Assembly (NCBI GenBank): GCA_016938515.1
Contig: JAFGUM010000166.1
Span: forward strand, 1 to 8,565
Direction: 5' to 3'
Source of the DNA: Spirochaetales bacterium
GTDB taxonomy: Bacteria; Spirochaetota; Spirochaetia; Treponematales; UBA12059
DNA: 8,565 nucleotides
Of this stretch, positions 1 to 7,249 are shown in pieces (the first letter of the stretch is position 1; the number at the start of each line of letters is the position of its first letter). The translations under genes were made by a program, and so were the position numbers. The notes under the pieces were generated by a model. That model did no database searches. It was not told the origin of the DNA and saw only the letters and a list, made by a program, of their open reading frames with translations.

Positions 1-528
1 AACAACGCCGGTGTCGGCGCGTACGGTGACTTTGCCGCGGTAGAACTTGAACGGCAACTAGGCCAGGTGGATCTCAACTGCAGCGCGCTCACCGAATCGT
101 GCTGGCGCTTCTCGCCCATGCTCGATCGCGGCTCGGTAGTAATAAACGTGGCGAGCCTCGCGTCGTTTGCCCCGCTCGGCGGCTTCGCGGTGTACGCTGC
201 GAGCAAAGCGTTCGCGCTGAGCCTGTCGGTAGGCATCGCTACAGAATGGAAGCGACGCGGCATCAAGGTCTGCGCGCTCTGCCCGGGCCCGGTACAGAGC
301 GAGTTTTCCCTGATCGCCTCCAAAGGCCAGCGGGCGGAAGTACGGCACGGATGGTCGACACCCCTTACCACAGCCCGTTGCCTGCGTGATGCAGCGCGTG
401 GCAGACGGGTTTCAATGCCCAGACCGCAATGGCGCTTCAGGCGCCTTGCCGCCTGGCTGGTGGGGCCGGAGCTGTCATCAGATTTCGCGTACCGGTTTAT
501 GAAGCGCCCGGGTCCCACATCCAGCTAA
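1..528 (+). CDS. Short-chain dehydrogenase/reductase (SDR), 5'-truncated by window edge
   Basis: The reading frame is open from base 1, so the start codon lies outside the window; 175 residues are visible. The fragment opens with NNAGVG, the NNAG motif that stabilises the central sheet of classical SDRs. Next come NVAS (catalytic Ser about residue 52) and the active-site YxxxK (VYAASK, Tyr65 and Lys69). PGPV follows, the usual PG motif after the active site. The missing part would hold the N-terminal Rossmann TGxxxGxG dinucleotide site. The family performs NAD(P)(H)-dependent oxidation or reduction of alcohols and ketones; the substrate cannot be told. The C-terminal tail is basic (RGRR, RFRR), as in SDRs of the DltE/YqjQ-like sort. 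The internal ATG at 67 is not a sensible start because it would remove the NNAG motif. A long AT-rich gap separates it from the lactate genes, so it is probably not in that operon. Confidence 0.88.
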   Translation, partial: NNAGVGAYGDFAAVELERQLGQVDLNCSALTESCWRFSPMLDRGSVVINVASLASFAPLGGFAVYAASKAFALSLSVGIATEWKRRGIKVCALCPGPVQSEFSLIASKGQRAEVRHGWSTPLTTARCLRDAARGRRVSMPRPQWRFRRLAAWLVGPELSSDFAYRFMKRPGPTSS

Positions 529-654
529 AGCCCCACCCTCATAAACCAAGCAACCAGCACGCTTATATTTATATAAATTATTATTGATAATTAATTATCT
601 ATAAATAAACTTTCTTGTAATCATCCCCTGCAACACCTGCAAAAACCATATTTC

Positions 655-666
655 TGACCATAGTCA
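655..666. promoter_or_regulatory. Operator-like palindrome 1 (TGACCATAGTCA)
   Basis: TGAC/GTCA arms flank a 4-bp centre, and the symmetry extends one base outward on each side (CTGAC/GTCAG). Its centre lies 23 bp from site 2. The same architecture recurs twice before lctP and once at the 5' end of the tetR gene, which suggests a shared regulator. Confidence 0.55.
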
Positions 667-677
667 GTATTATTTTT

Positions 678-689
678 CGACTATAGTCA
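678..689. promoter_or_regulatory. Operator-like palindrome 2 (CGACTATAGTCA)
   Basis: The 10-bp core GACTATAGTC is a perfect palindrome and the outermost pair is mismatched. It is the second of three similar sites, centred 23 bp after site 1 and 31 bp before site 3. Confidence 0.55.
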
Positions 690-707
690 TAATTCTAAAA
701 ATTTAAT

Positions 708-737
708 TTGACTAAAGTCAATTTCGGTGCCTACCAT
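708..737 (+). promoter_or_regulatory. Candidate sigma-70-type promoter for the lactate operon
   Basis: TTGACT (708-713, 5 of 6 matches to TTGACA) is followed after 18 bp by TACCAT (732-737, 4 of 6 matches to TATAAT). It overlaps operator-like palindrome 3 and would give a leader of about 80 nt before lctP. The -10 box is weak and other placements in the AT-rich island are possible. Confidence 0.3.
709..720. promoter_or_regulatory. Operator-like palindrome 3 (TGACTAAAGTCA)
   Basis: The arms TTGACT and AGTCAA (708-721) are perfectly complementary around a central AA, making this the longest of the three sites. Its left arm, TTGACT, also resembles a sigma-70 -35 box, so a protein bound here would be expected to block a promoter starting at this point (inference). 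Confidence 0.58.
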
Positions 738-824
738 GCTCAAGTCAAAACACGTACGCACTTGGGGTGGCAGCGCGCGGCCGCCTCTGCATACGTATCA
801 TCCCCACGTACCAAGGAGCATCGA

Positions 825-2504
825 ATGCAAGCATTATTGGCATCGCTACCTATCCTGCTGGTCGTCGTACTCATGGCCGGGTTCAACTGGCCCGCAAAGA
901 GAGTCATGCCGCTTGGCTGGCTACTCGCCGTCATACTGGCCGCCTTCGCCTGGCGCATGCCGGCGCAGTGGCTGGCTGGCGCCACCGTCTCGGGGGCGCT
1001 CGACGCCTTCAATATCCTTATCATCGTGTTCGGGGCCATCCTGCTGATGAACACGCTCAAGCACTCCGGAGCCATCCGCGCCATCAAGGCGACGTTCTAC
1101 AACATCAGCCCGGACCGTCGAGTCCAGGCCATCATCATCGCGGGACTCTTCGGCTTCTTCATCGAAGGCGCCGCCGGGTTCGGCACCCCAGCCGCCCTCG
1201 CTGGCCCGCTGCTCGTCAGCCTCGGCTTCCCGCCCCTCGCCGCCGCCATCCTGGCGCTCGTAGGCAACAGCATGCCGGTGAGTTTTGGTGCCGTGGGCAC
1301 TCCTATACTGGGTGGCGCGGCCAAGGTACTCGACTCTCCCGGAATCCGTGAAGCGCTGACCCAGTACGGCTGGACCTTCGACGTGTTCGTGCACCAGATA
1401 GGCGTGTACACCGCAGTCATACACGCCGCGGTGGGCACCTTCCTGCCCCTCCTCATCGTGATGATCCTTACCAAGCTCTTCGGTGAGAAGAAGAGTTTCA
1501 AGGACGCCTTCGCCATAGCTCCGTTTGCCCTGTTCGCGGGCCTGAGCTTCTCTATCCCCTACCTGCTCATCGCCATCTTCATCGGCCCGGAACTGCCGTC
1601 ATTGCTCGGTGCGCTCATAGCGCTTCTCATAACGATTCCTGCCGCCAAGTCCGGATTTCTGCTGCCCAAGACCACCTGGGACTTCCCCGAGCGCAAGCAC
1701 TGGGGCAGTGACTGGGTAGGAACCGTAGAACCTGGCGAACTCAAGGACGACACGCCGCAGATGAAGACCATGCTCGCATGGCTTCCGTACCTGCTCGTCG
1801 CGCTCATCCTGGTCGTAACGCGCATTCCTGCGCTTGGCATCAAGCAGATGCTTACCAGGCCAGAAGTTACCATTATCTGGAAAGGCATACTCGGCACCAA
1901 GCTGGCGTACAGCCTGCAGCCACTGTACCTGCCGGGCACGGTACCCTTCGTCCTCGTCGCGATTCTTACCATCTTCATGCACCGCATGAATAAAAAAGCC
2001 GTCAAGGATACCTGGGCTGGCAGCTTGAAGCAGATGGTTCCCGCTACGATCGCCCTCGTGTTCGCCGTCGCCATGGTCGCTGTGATGCGCAACTCCGGCA
2101 ACAACGATTCGGGCAACCTGGACATGCTCAAGACGCTGTCTACCGCCGCGGCGGCCGCGTTGAGCCCGGTGTGGGTCTTTGTCGCTCCGTACATCGGCGT
2201 ACTCGGCGCCTTCATGGCAGGCAGCAATACCACGTCCAACATACTGTTCAGCACCTTCCAGTACGAAGTGGCCACGAGCGCCGAATTGTCGCGCGTCGTC
2301 ATCGTCGCGCTGCAGGTGCTCGGTGGTGCCGTGGGCAACATGATATGCGTGCACAACGTCGTCGCGGCGAGTACGACAGTAGGTGTACTCGGCAAGGAAG
2401 GCAAGATCATCAGGATCAACCTCGTACCAGCCGCGCTGTATGCACTTCTCGCCGGTATCGTAGGCTGGCTCATCATGACAGTCTTCGTACCTGGATTGTT
2501 CTAA
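825..2504 (+). CDS. lctP: Lactate permease (LctP/LldP/GlcA family)
   Basis: This is an integral inner-membrane transporter of 559 residues, close to the roughly 550 usual for LldP/GlcA, expected to take up lactate (some members also take glycolate) with protons. The chain is almost entirely hydrophobic segments consistent with 12 or more membrane helices. Family hallmarks are [16 protein letters not shown] followed by [13 protein letters not shown] (about residues 108-160) and GSNTTSN (about 466-472) near the C-terminus. I chose ATG 825 because AAGGAG (813-818) precedes it by 6 nt and [15 protein letters not shown] begins like family members. The longer frame from TTG 708 would start inside the operator and add 39 polar residues unlike the family. 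It is first in the lctP-etfB-etfA-glcD operon, 18 bp before etfB. The uptake direction and exact substrate are inferred from family and context. Confidence 0.95.
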   Translation: MQALLASLPILLVVVLMAGFNWPAKRVMPLGWLLAVILAAFAWRMPAQWLAGATVSGALDAFNILIIVFGAILLMNTLKHSGAIRAIKATFYNISPDRRVQAIIIAGLFGFFIEGAAGFGTPAALAGPLLVSLGFPPLAAAILALVGNSMPVSFGAVGTPILGGAAKVLDSPGIREALTQYGWTFDVFVHQIGVYTAVIHAAVGTFLPLLIVMILTKLFGEKKSFKDAFAIAPFALFAGLSFSIPYLLIAIFIGPELPSLLGALIALLITIPAAKSGFLLPKTTWDFPERKHWGSDWVGTVEPGELKDDTPQMKTMLAWLPYLLVALILVVTRIPALGIKQMLTRPEVTIIWKGILGTKLAYSLQPLYLPGTVPFVLVAILTIFMHRMNKKAVKDTWAGSLKQMVPATIALVFAVAMVAVMRNSGNNDSGNLDMLKTLSTAAAAALSPVWVFVAPYIGVLGAFMAGSNTTSNILFSTFQYEVATSAELSRVVIVALQVLGGAVGNMICVHNVVAASTTVGVLGKEGKIIRINLVPAALYALLAGIVGWLIMTVFVPGLF

Positions 2505-2510
2505 AACACC

Positions 2511-2525
2511 TGGAGGTAGTTCGTG
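2511..2525 (+). promoter_or_regulatory. Shine-Dalgarno and GTG start of etfB
   Basis: TGGAGGT (2511-2517) sits 5 nt before GTG 2523. This settles the non-ATG start, and the resulting MKIIVPIKQVP is the standard EtfB N-terminus. Confidence 0.8.
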
Positions 2526-3320
2526 AAAATTATAGTACCCATCAAACAGGTGCCGGAAACGAGCAATGTCAAGATGGATCCGGAAACAGGCACGGTCATC
2601 AGGGCCGGCGTGGAGACCGTAGTCAATCCGCTGGATCTGTACGCGCTGGAAACAGCGCTCAGGCTCAAAGAGCAGCACGGCGGTACGGTAACGGCGCTGT
2701 CCATGGGACCACCACAAGCCGTCAAGGCGCTGAAAGAAGCCGTTGCCATGGGCTGTGATGACGCGGTACTCGTATCCGACCGCAAATTCGGCGGCTCGGA
2801 TACCTGGGCTACATCGTACACCCTGGCGCAAGCTGTAAAGAAAATAGGTGACTACGATCTGATCATCGCCGGAGAGCGAGCCACAGACGGCGACACCGCG
2901 CAGGTAGGCCCTGGCATAGCATCCTGGCTCGATATCCCCGTCGCCACGTACGTCGCCAGAATAGAGACGGTGAAGGACAAGCACATCGTACTCGAGAGGC
3001 TCGTAGAGGACGGCTACCAGATACTGTCGCTGCCACTACCCTGCCTCATGACCGTAGTCAAGGAAATCGCGGCGCCCCGCCTGCCCACCCTGGGCGGCAA
3101 AATACGCGCGCGGGAATTGACGATACCCGTATTCAGCACCGAGAACATGGAGCTGGAACCAGCCGCGCTGGGCCTCAAGGGGTCACCGACCAAAGTCGTC
3201 AAGATTGACACACCCAAGGTAACACGGGGTGGCAAGGTAGTCAGGGCTGGTGATGACGAAGCTGTCGTCTCGGCCGTAGATGAGCTGATGAGCTTCCTCG
3301 AAGCCAAGGGCATAGTGTAA
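2523..3320 (+). CDS. etfB: Electron transfer flavoprotein subunit beta (EtfB)
   Basis: This 265-residue subunit forms a cytoplasmic heterodimer with EtfA and passes electrons between the lactate dehydrogenase and its acceptor. The N-terminus MKIIVPIKQVP and the NPLDLYALE segment (35-43) are typical. SDRKFGGSDTWATS (85-98) and DGDTAQVGP (122-130) form the nucleotide-binding loops. The EtfB family signature is seen around ERLVEDGYQILSLPLPCLMT (158-177). DGDTAQVGP is the form found in Etfs that bind NAD and take part in flavin-based bifurcation, whereas classical mitochondrial-type Etfs carry a different sequence here (IDDD/IDND, remembered from the family, not aligned). So this one may use NAD(H) directly; that is inference. 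The start is GTG with a strong Shine-Dalgarno. The stop is 14 bp before etfA. Confidence 0.95.
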   Translation: MKIIVPIKQVPETSNVKMDPETGTVIRAGVETVVNPLDLYALETALRLKEQHGGTVTALSMGPPQAVKALKEAVAMGCDDAVLVSDRKFGGSDTWATSYTLAQAVKKIGDYDLIIAGERATDGDTAQVGPGIASWLDIPVATYVARIETVKDKHIVLERLVEDGYQILSLPLPCLMTVVKEIAAPRLPTLGGKIRARELTIPVFSTENMELEPAALGLKGSPTKVVKIDTPKVTRGGKVVRAGDDEAVVSAVDELMSFLEAKGIV

Positions 3321-3334
3321 AGGAGGGACAGAGC

Positions 3335-4336
3335 ATGAGTTTTGTATGGACAATAGCCGAACAACACGACGGCAAACTCAGGGACGTCTCCTTTGAGCTA
3401 CTGGCGCGAGGGCGGAAACTGGCTGACAAGCTGGGAACCAAGCTGGCCTCAGTACTCATAGGTGACAAGGTTGGCGAACAAGCCATGGAAGAGCTCATCC
3501 GCAGGGGTGCGGATGAAGTATATTCGATACAAGATCCACGGCTGGCCAATTTCGTCTGCGAATCGTATGCCAGGGTGCTGACGCGCGTGATCAAGACCTA
3601 CCAGCCGAGCATCATCCTCGCGGCGGCGACCTCGTCGGGACGCACGCTGATGCCGTACCTGGCGATAAAGGTAACTGCTGGTCTTACGGCTGACTGCACC
3701 GAACTGGACATCGAGGAAGGCACGGGCAACCTGCTGCAGACGAGGCCGGCCATAGGCGGCAACATCATGGCCACCATCAAGACGCCGGATCACCGGCCGC
3801 AGATGGCCACCGTGCGGCCCAAGTCGAGCCGGCCTCTCCCAGCGGATGCCTCGCGCTCAGGCAAGATCATCGCGGTGCCGGTCACCGACGACATGATAGA
3901 CGGACGGGCGACCGTCGTGGGCTACCGCAAGGATGCCACCGATTTCGTCAACGTCGAGGAAGCGGACATCGTCGTTGCCGGCGGCAAGGGCCTCAAGAAA
4001 GGTGACAACTTTACGATGATACGAACGCTCGCCGACAGCTTCGGCGGCGTAGTCGGAGCCAGCCGCGAGGCGGTGGACAGGGGCTGGATAGGCTACCCTC
4101 ACCAAATAGGCCTCTCCGGAAAGACCATCTCACCCAAGCTGTACATAGGCGTAGGCATCTCGGGCTCTATCCAGCACCTTGCTGGTATCAAGACGAGCGA
4201 AATAATCGTCTCGGTAAACAGCGACCCAGACGCCAGCCTGCACAAGGTGGCTGACTTCGGCATAGTGGGAGACGCCTTCCAGGTTGTACCTGAAATCCAG
4301 CGCCGCATGGACAGGCGAAACGGAGGAGCGAAATGA
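3335..4336 (+). CDS. etfA: Electron transfer flavoprotein subunit alpha (EtfA)
   Basis: This 333-residue FAD-carrying subunit partners EtfB. The N-terminal domain begins directly with FVWTIAEQHDGKLRDVSFELL. The C-terminal FAD domain shows GASREAVDRGWIGYPHQIG, LSGKTISPKLYIGVGISGSIQH and SVNSDPDA, the conserved FAD-binding run of EtfA. AGGAGGG (3321-3327) lies 7 nt before ATG 3335. The length is ordinary for EtfA. The extra N-terminal ferredoxin-like [4Fe-4S] domain of Acetobacterium LctC is absent, and no CxxCxxC cluster motif is seen. The stop codon overlaps the glcD start as ATGA, implying translational coupling. Etf plus dehydrogenase genes in one operon point to a dedicated electron partner rather than a general housekeeping Etf (inference). 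Confidence 0.95.
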   Translation: MSFVWTIAEQHDGKLRDVSFELLARGRKLADKLGTKLASVLIGDKVGEQAMEELIRRGADEVYSIQDPRLANFVCESYARVLTRVIKTYQPSIILAAATSSGRTLMPYLAIKVTAGLTADCTELDIEEGTGNLLQTRPAIGGNIMATIKTPDHRPQMATVRPKSSRPLPADASRSGKIIAVPVTDDMIDGRATVVGYRKDATDFVNVEEADIVVAGGKGLKKGDNFTMIRTLADSFGGVVGASREAVDRGWIGYPHQIGLSGKTISPKLYIGVGISGSIQHLAGIKTSEIIVSVNSDPDASLHKVADFGIVGDAFQVVPEIQRRMDRRNGGAK

Positions 4337-5769
4337 CCACGACCAGTACAACCCGATACAAGCCCGTAACCGCGGCGATAGTCGAAGAGCTGCGCACGAT
4401 CACCAGCCCGCGAAACGTCCTCGTGGACGAGGAAAAGATAGAAGCGTACTCGCACGACGAGACCGACGCGCAGGAGTACGGGCACATGCCTGAGGTCGTC
4501 GTGCTGCCGACGACGACTGAACAAGTGGCGGCCATCGTCAAGCTCGCCAACAGGGAGCTCATACCCATAACGCCCCGCGGCGCGGGGTCAGGGCTCTCTG
4601 GCGGCGCGATTCCGCAGTTTGGCGGCATACTCGTTTCGCTTGAAAAGATGAACCAGCTCCTGGAACTCGACGTTGAAAACATGGTCGCCGTCGTCGAGGC
4701 TGGCATGGTGACCAACGACCTGGCCGTGTACGTCCAGGAACGCGGCCTGTTCTTCGCCGGTTACCCGATGAGCCTGCAGACCTGCGTCATCGGCGGCAAC
4801 ATCGCCGAGAACGCCGGCGGCGGCAAAGCGGTTAAGTACGGCGTAACCGGGCGCTACATCCAGGGCATGGAACTGGTCACGCCCACCGGTGACGTCGTAT
4901 GGCTTGGCGGCAAACTATCCAAGGATGTGTCGGGCTACGACCTCAAGTCGCTCGTCGTCGGTTCGGAAGGAACGCTCGGCATAGCGACCAAGGCAATCAT
5001 CAAGCTGATAGGCTACCCTACCGCCAAGGCGGACCTCCTCGTGCTGTTCAAGACGCCGCGAGAGGCCATAGACGTGGTCCCGGTCATCCTCTCCAAAGGT
5101 CTGACCCCGACCAGCATCGAGTTTATGGATCAGCTGTCGATTATCACCAGCTGCAAGTACCTCAATGAAAGCCTGCCCTACGAGAAGGCGGGGGCCATGC
5201 TCCTCATCGAGCTGGACGGTACCAACGCCGAGCAGATCGAGATGGACCTGATAGCCGCGGGGCAGCTCTGCGAAGAGCACGGCGCCATCGAAGTGTACGT
5301 GGCCGAAGACAGGAACAACATCGAGCGCATTTGGAACGTGCGGCGCAACATAGCTGAGGCCTTCAAGGTGTACAGCCCGATACAGAGCCTCGAGGACATC
5401 GTCGTTCCCATCTCGCGCATACCGGAGATGATTCCCGAGCTTGACAAGCTGAGCGAGAAATATCACGTCAAGATACCCTGCTACGGGCACGCTGGTGACG
5501 GCAACCTGCACGCCACGCTCGTCAAGGACCCGGACATGAGCATGGAAGACTGGAAAAAGAACGAAGTGGCCTGCCTGAGGGAGCTGTACCGGATAACGGG
5601 CGAACTCGGCGGCAAGATTTCAGGTGAGCACGGCATCGGTCTCAAGCGCAAAATCTTCCTCAAGGAAGTCATCGACCCGGTGGAGATGAAGCTGATGCAG
5701 GCGATTAAAGTCGCCTGGGACCCAAAGAACATCATGAACCCCGGCAAGATCTTCGATCTCGCGGAGTAG
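4333..5769 (+). CDS. glcD: FAD-linked (D-)lactate dehydrogenase, GlcD/LctD type
   Basis: This 478-residue flavoprotein is expected to oxidise lactate to pyruvate and hand electrons to EtfAB. The N-terminal FAD_binding_4 (PCMH) domain starts with PEVVVLPTTTEQV (53-65). It carries the pyrophosphate loop PRGAGSGLSGGA (81-92), then GGNIAENAGGGKAVKYG and VVGSEGTLGI. The C-terminal FAD-oxidase domain has CYGHAGDGNLH (383-393, His386 and His393) and GEHGIG (431-436, His433). These metal and substrate site residues are typical of D-2-hydroxyacid dehydrogenases of this family. GGAGGAG (4322-4328) precedes ATG 4333, which overlaps the etfA stop. No GlcE, GlcF or other Fe-S partner is encoded here, so EtfAB is the likely acceptor. 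Glycolate or another 2-hydroxyacid is possible, but the permease and racemase favour lactate. D-specificity is a family-based inference. Confidence 0.92.
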   Translation: MTTTSTTRYKPVTAAIVEELRTITSPRNVLVDEEKIEAYSHDETDAQEYGHMPEVVVLPTTTEQVAAIVKLANRELIPITPRGAGSGLSGGAIPQFGGILVSLEKMNQLLELDVENMVAVVEAGMVTNDLAVYVQERGLFFAGYPMSLQTCVIGGNIAENAGGGKAVKYGVTGRYIQGMELVTPTGDVVWLGGKLSKDVSGYDLKSLVVGSEGTLGIATKAIIKLIGYPTAKADLLVLFKTPREAIDVVPVILSKGLTPTSIEFMDQLSIITSCKYLNESLPYEKAGAMLLIELDGTNAEQIEMDLIAAGQLCEEHGAIEVYVAEDRNNIERIWNVRRNIAEAFKVYSPIQSLEDIVVPISRIPEMIPELDKLSEKYHVKIPCYGHAGDGNLHATLVKDPDMSMEDWKKNEVACLRELYRITGELGGKISGEHGIGLKRKIFLKEVIDPVEMKLMQAIKVAWDPKNIMNPGKIFDLAE

Positions 5770-5773
5770 CCGG

Positions 5774-5803
5774 AAGGGGACAGAGCGCTAGCTCTGTCCC
5801 CTT
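5774..5803. repeat. REP-like hairpin A (GGGGACAGAGC family), possible terminator
   Basis: Arms at 5774-5786 and 5791-5803 form a perfect 13-bp inverted repeat around a 4-nt loop. It lies 4 bp after the glcD stop. The following bases are pyrimidine-rich (TTACTTTGTTTCC) but not a true T-run, so termination or 3'-end protection of the operon mRNA is possible but not certain. The same arm sequence recurs in hairpin B. Confidence 0.8.
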
Positions 5804-5830
5804 TACTTTGTTTCCTTTACTTAGACAGCA

Positions 5831-5853
5831 GGGGACAGGCAGGGGGACAGAGG
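5831..5853 (+). repeat. Two degenerate half-copies of the GGGGACAG repeat
   Basis: GGGGACAG occurs at 5831-5838 and again at 5843-5850, where it continues as AGG. Both are in the same orientation as the left arms of hairpins A and B and lack a right arm. They look like decayed or partial REP units within the same cluster. Confidence 0.6.
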
Positions 5854-5876
5854 TTAGATAGAGGAGCAGCATGGAC

Positions 5877-5903
5877 GGGGACAGAGCTCGCAGCTCTGTC
5901 CCC
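5877..5903. repeat. REP-like hairpin B (GGGGACAGAGC family)
   Basis: Arms at 5877-5888 and 5892-5903 form a perfect 12-bp inverted repeat around a 3-nt loop. It shares the GGGGACAGAGC/GCTCTGTCCCC arms with hairpin A, 101 bp upstream; only the loop differs. This pattern fits a REP-family element mobilised by a RAYT transposase, and a RAYT gene is present at 7977-8543. It sits 49 bp before the larA start. Confidence 0.78.
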
Positions 5904-5952
5904 TCGTTGAAGAGGCATTCAAGCTATCCGGAGGCCTCGGCAAGGAGAGAAT

Positions 5953-7230
5953 ATGTCAAGCACTGTACTGAAATATGGGTATGAAGGATTAGAGCTTAGT
6001 CTACCCGATACCGCCAACTTTGCAGGAATATTGGAACCACGCCACCGTCCCGCGTTGTCTGACCCAAGCGCTGCAATAGAAAAGAGTTTACGCGAACCTA
6101 TTGCTTCACCTGCCTTGCGGGAACTAGCGCGGGGACGACGCAATGCCGTTGTCGTCATCAGCGACATTACGAGACCTGTCCCCAATACACTGATCCTGCC
6201 GCCACTGCTCGAGGCGCTCGGGGATGCCGGCATAGATCGTAAAGCCATCACGATTCTTATCGCTACAGGGATACACCGCCCGAACGAAGGGGAAGAGCTT
6301 GTCCAACTCGTAGGTACCGACATAGCTCGCGATTATCACATCATCAATCATTTTTCAAAAGACGATACAGGCATGAGTTACGCTGGCACGATCATGGGTG
6401 ACACACCAGTCTACGTAAACAAGCTATACGCCGAAGCTGATCTCAAGATACTCACCGGTTTTATCGAGCCTCATATGTGGGCTGGATACTCAGGTGGTCG
6501 AAAATCGATATTGCCTGGCATATCCAGCGTTAAAACACTTGAGTTTATGCACGGGGCAGAGATGGTAGCTCACCCTGATGTCGTGTACGGAAAGCTGGAG
6601 GGCAATCCATTCCATGAAGCAGGCTTGCTCATTATGGAACGCGTCGGTGCGGACTTCCTCGTAAACGTGACTTTGGACACGTCGAAGCGCGTTACTGGTG
6701 TATACTCAGGGCATCCTGTACAAGCACACCTTCGGGGAGCCCGAGAACTCGAGCCTTACTGTACGACATACCTGGATCAACCGCTCGACTTTGTCGTTAC
6801 CACCAATGGCGGAGCGCCTCTTGATATCAACTTATATCAAACCTCCAAGGGTGTAGCCGGAGCCGCCCCCGTCTTGAGGAAAGGCGGATCTATGGTCGTG
6901 GCATCCAGATGCCCCGAAGGTCTGGGCAGCCCAGAGTTTGTTGCCGCGATGAACGAGTATACAACCCCTGACGACTGGATTCGGAGAGCCTTGGCGCACG
7001 AGTTCTTCTATATAGATCAGTGGTGTGCACAAGAATTCTTTAAATGGATGGGTGACCATCCGATCCACCTTTATTCAGAGGGGGTAAGCCCGGATCTCCA
7101 GAGACGGTACGGGTTTAATCCGACAAACGACATAGCAGGGACTGTCGTCGAAATGCTGGATAGATACGGACATAACGCCAGATGGGCTATCGTTCCCGAC
7201 GGCCCATACCTCATACTGCGCCTCAGCTAG
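5953..7230 (+). CDS. larA: Nickel-dependent lactate racemase (LarA family)
   Basis: This 425-residue enzyme belongs to the LarA/DUF2088 family, which interconverts D- and L-lactate using a nickel-pincer nucleotide (NPN) cofactor. Key residues fall at the positions known from Lactobacillus plantarum LarA: ITRP (72-75), His108 in ATGIHRPN, His174 in EPHMWAGYSGGRK, Lys184 (the covalent NPN attachment lysine) and His200 in MHG. Gln296 and Lys299 in YQTSKG are one residue offset from that enzyme. Length is typical. AAGGAG (5942-5947) lies 5 nt before ATG 5953. It lies 183 bp after glcD beyond the REP hairpins, so it may be transcribed separately. The cofactor-making genes larB, larC and larE are not in the window. 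Some LarA homologues act on other 2-hydroxyacids; lactate is inferred from the neighbours. Codon use looks less GC-biased than in the preceding operon (by eye). Confidence 0.92.
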   Translation: MSSTVLKYGYEGLELSLPDTANFAGILEPRHRPALSDPSAAIEKSLREPIASPALRELARGRRNAVVVISDITRPVPNTLILPPLLEALGDAGIDRKAITILIATGIHRPNEGEELVQLVGTDIARDYHIINHFSKDDTGMSYAGTIMGDTPVYVNKLYAEADLKILTGFIEPHMWAGYSGGRKSILPGISSVKTLEFMHGAEMVAHPDVVYGKLEGNPFHEAGLLIMERVGADFLVNVTLDTSKRVTGVYSGHPVQAHLRGARELEPYCTTYLDQPLDFVVTTNGGAPLDINLYQTSKGVAGAAPVLRKGGSMVVASRCPEGLGSPEFVAAMNEYTTPDDWIRRALAHEFFYIDQWCAQEFFKWMGDHPIHLYSEGVSPDLQRRYGFNPTNDIAGTVVEMLDRYGHNARWAIVPDGPYLILRLS

Positions 7231-7249
7231 CGACACGACGTCTGATAAG

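Larger units (their letters stand above)
540..720. promoter_or_regulatory. AT-rich intergenic control island upstream of lctP
   Basis: This stretch is strikingly A+T-rich compared with the GC-rich genes on both sides. It contains two perfect palindromes, ATTTATATAAAT at 567-578 and GATAATTAATTATC at 586-599, followed by three TGAC-N4-GTCA palindromes annotated separately. No credible open reading frame or RNA gene is visible. It is best read as the upstream control region of the lactate operon, with possible UP-element or nucleoid-protein binding in the AT tract (inference). Confidence 0.6.

Noticed and set aside
777..784. GCGGCCGC palindrome in the lctP leader as a protein site
   Set aside because: This short GC palindrome in GC-rich sequence has no second copy or context; I treat it as chance.
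708..824. N-terminal extension of lctP from TTG 708
   Set aside because: It starts inside operator-like palindrome 3, has no ribosome-binding site and adds residues unlike the family. ATG 825 has a clear Shine-Dalgarno and a family-like N-terminus.
1559..2476. 305-codon open frame on the minus strand inside lctP
   Set aside because: It lies wholly antisense to the permease, with Ser/Thr/Met-rich shadow composition and no recognisable motif.
1599..2984. 461-codon open frame on the minus strand across lctP and etfB
   Set aside because: It spans two well-supported genes and their junction, has His/Arg/Asp-rich composition typical of an antisense shadow and matches no family I recognise.
5774..5903. 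CRISPR array or tandem repeat array
   Set aside because: The repeats are hairpins and half-copies at irregular spacing with no uniform spacers, and no cas gene is nearby.
5930..5940. GAGGCCTC palindrome before larA as an operator
   Set aside because: It is only 8 bp, GC-rich, differs from the other operator-like sites and is likely chance.
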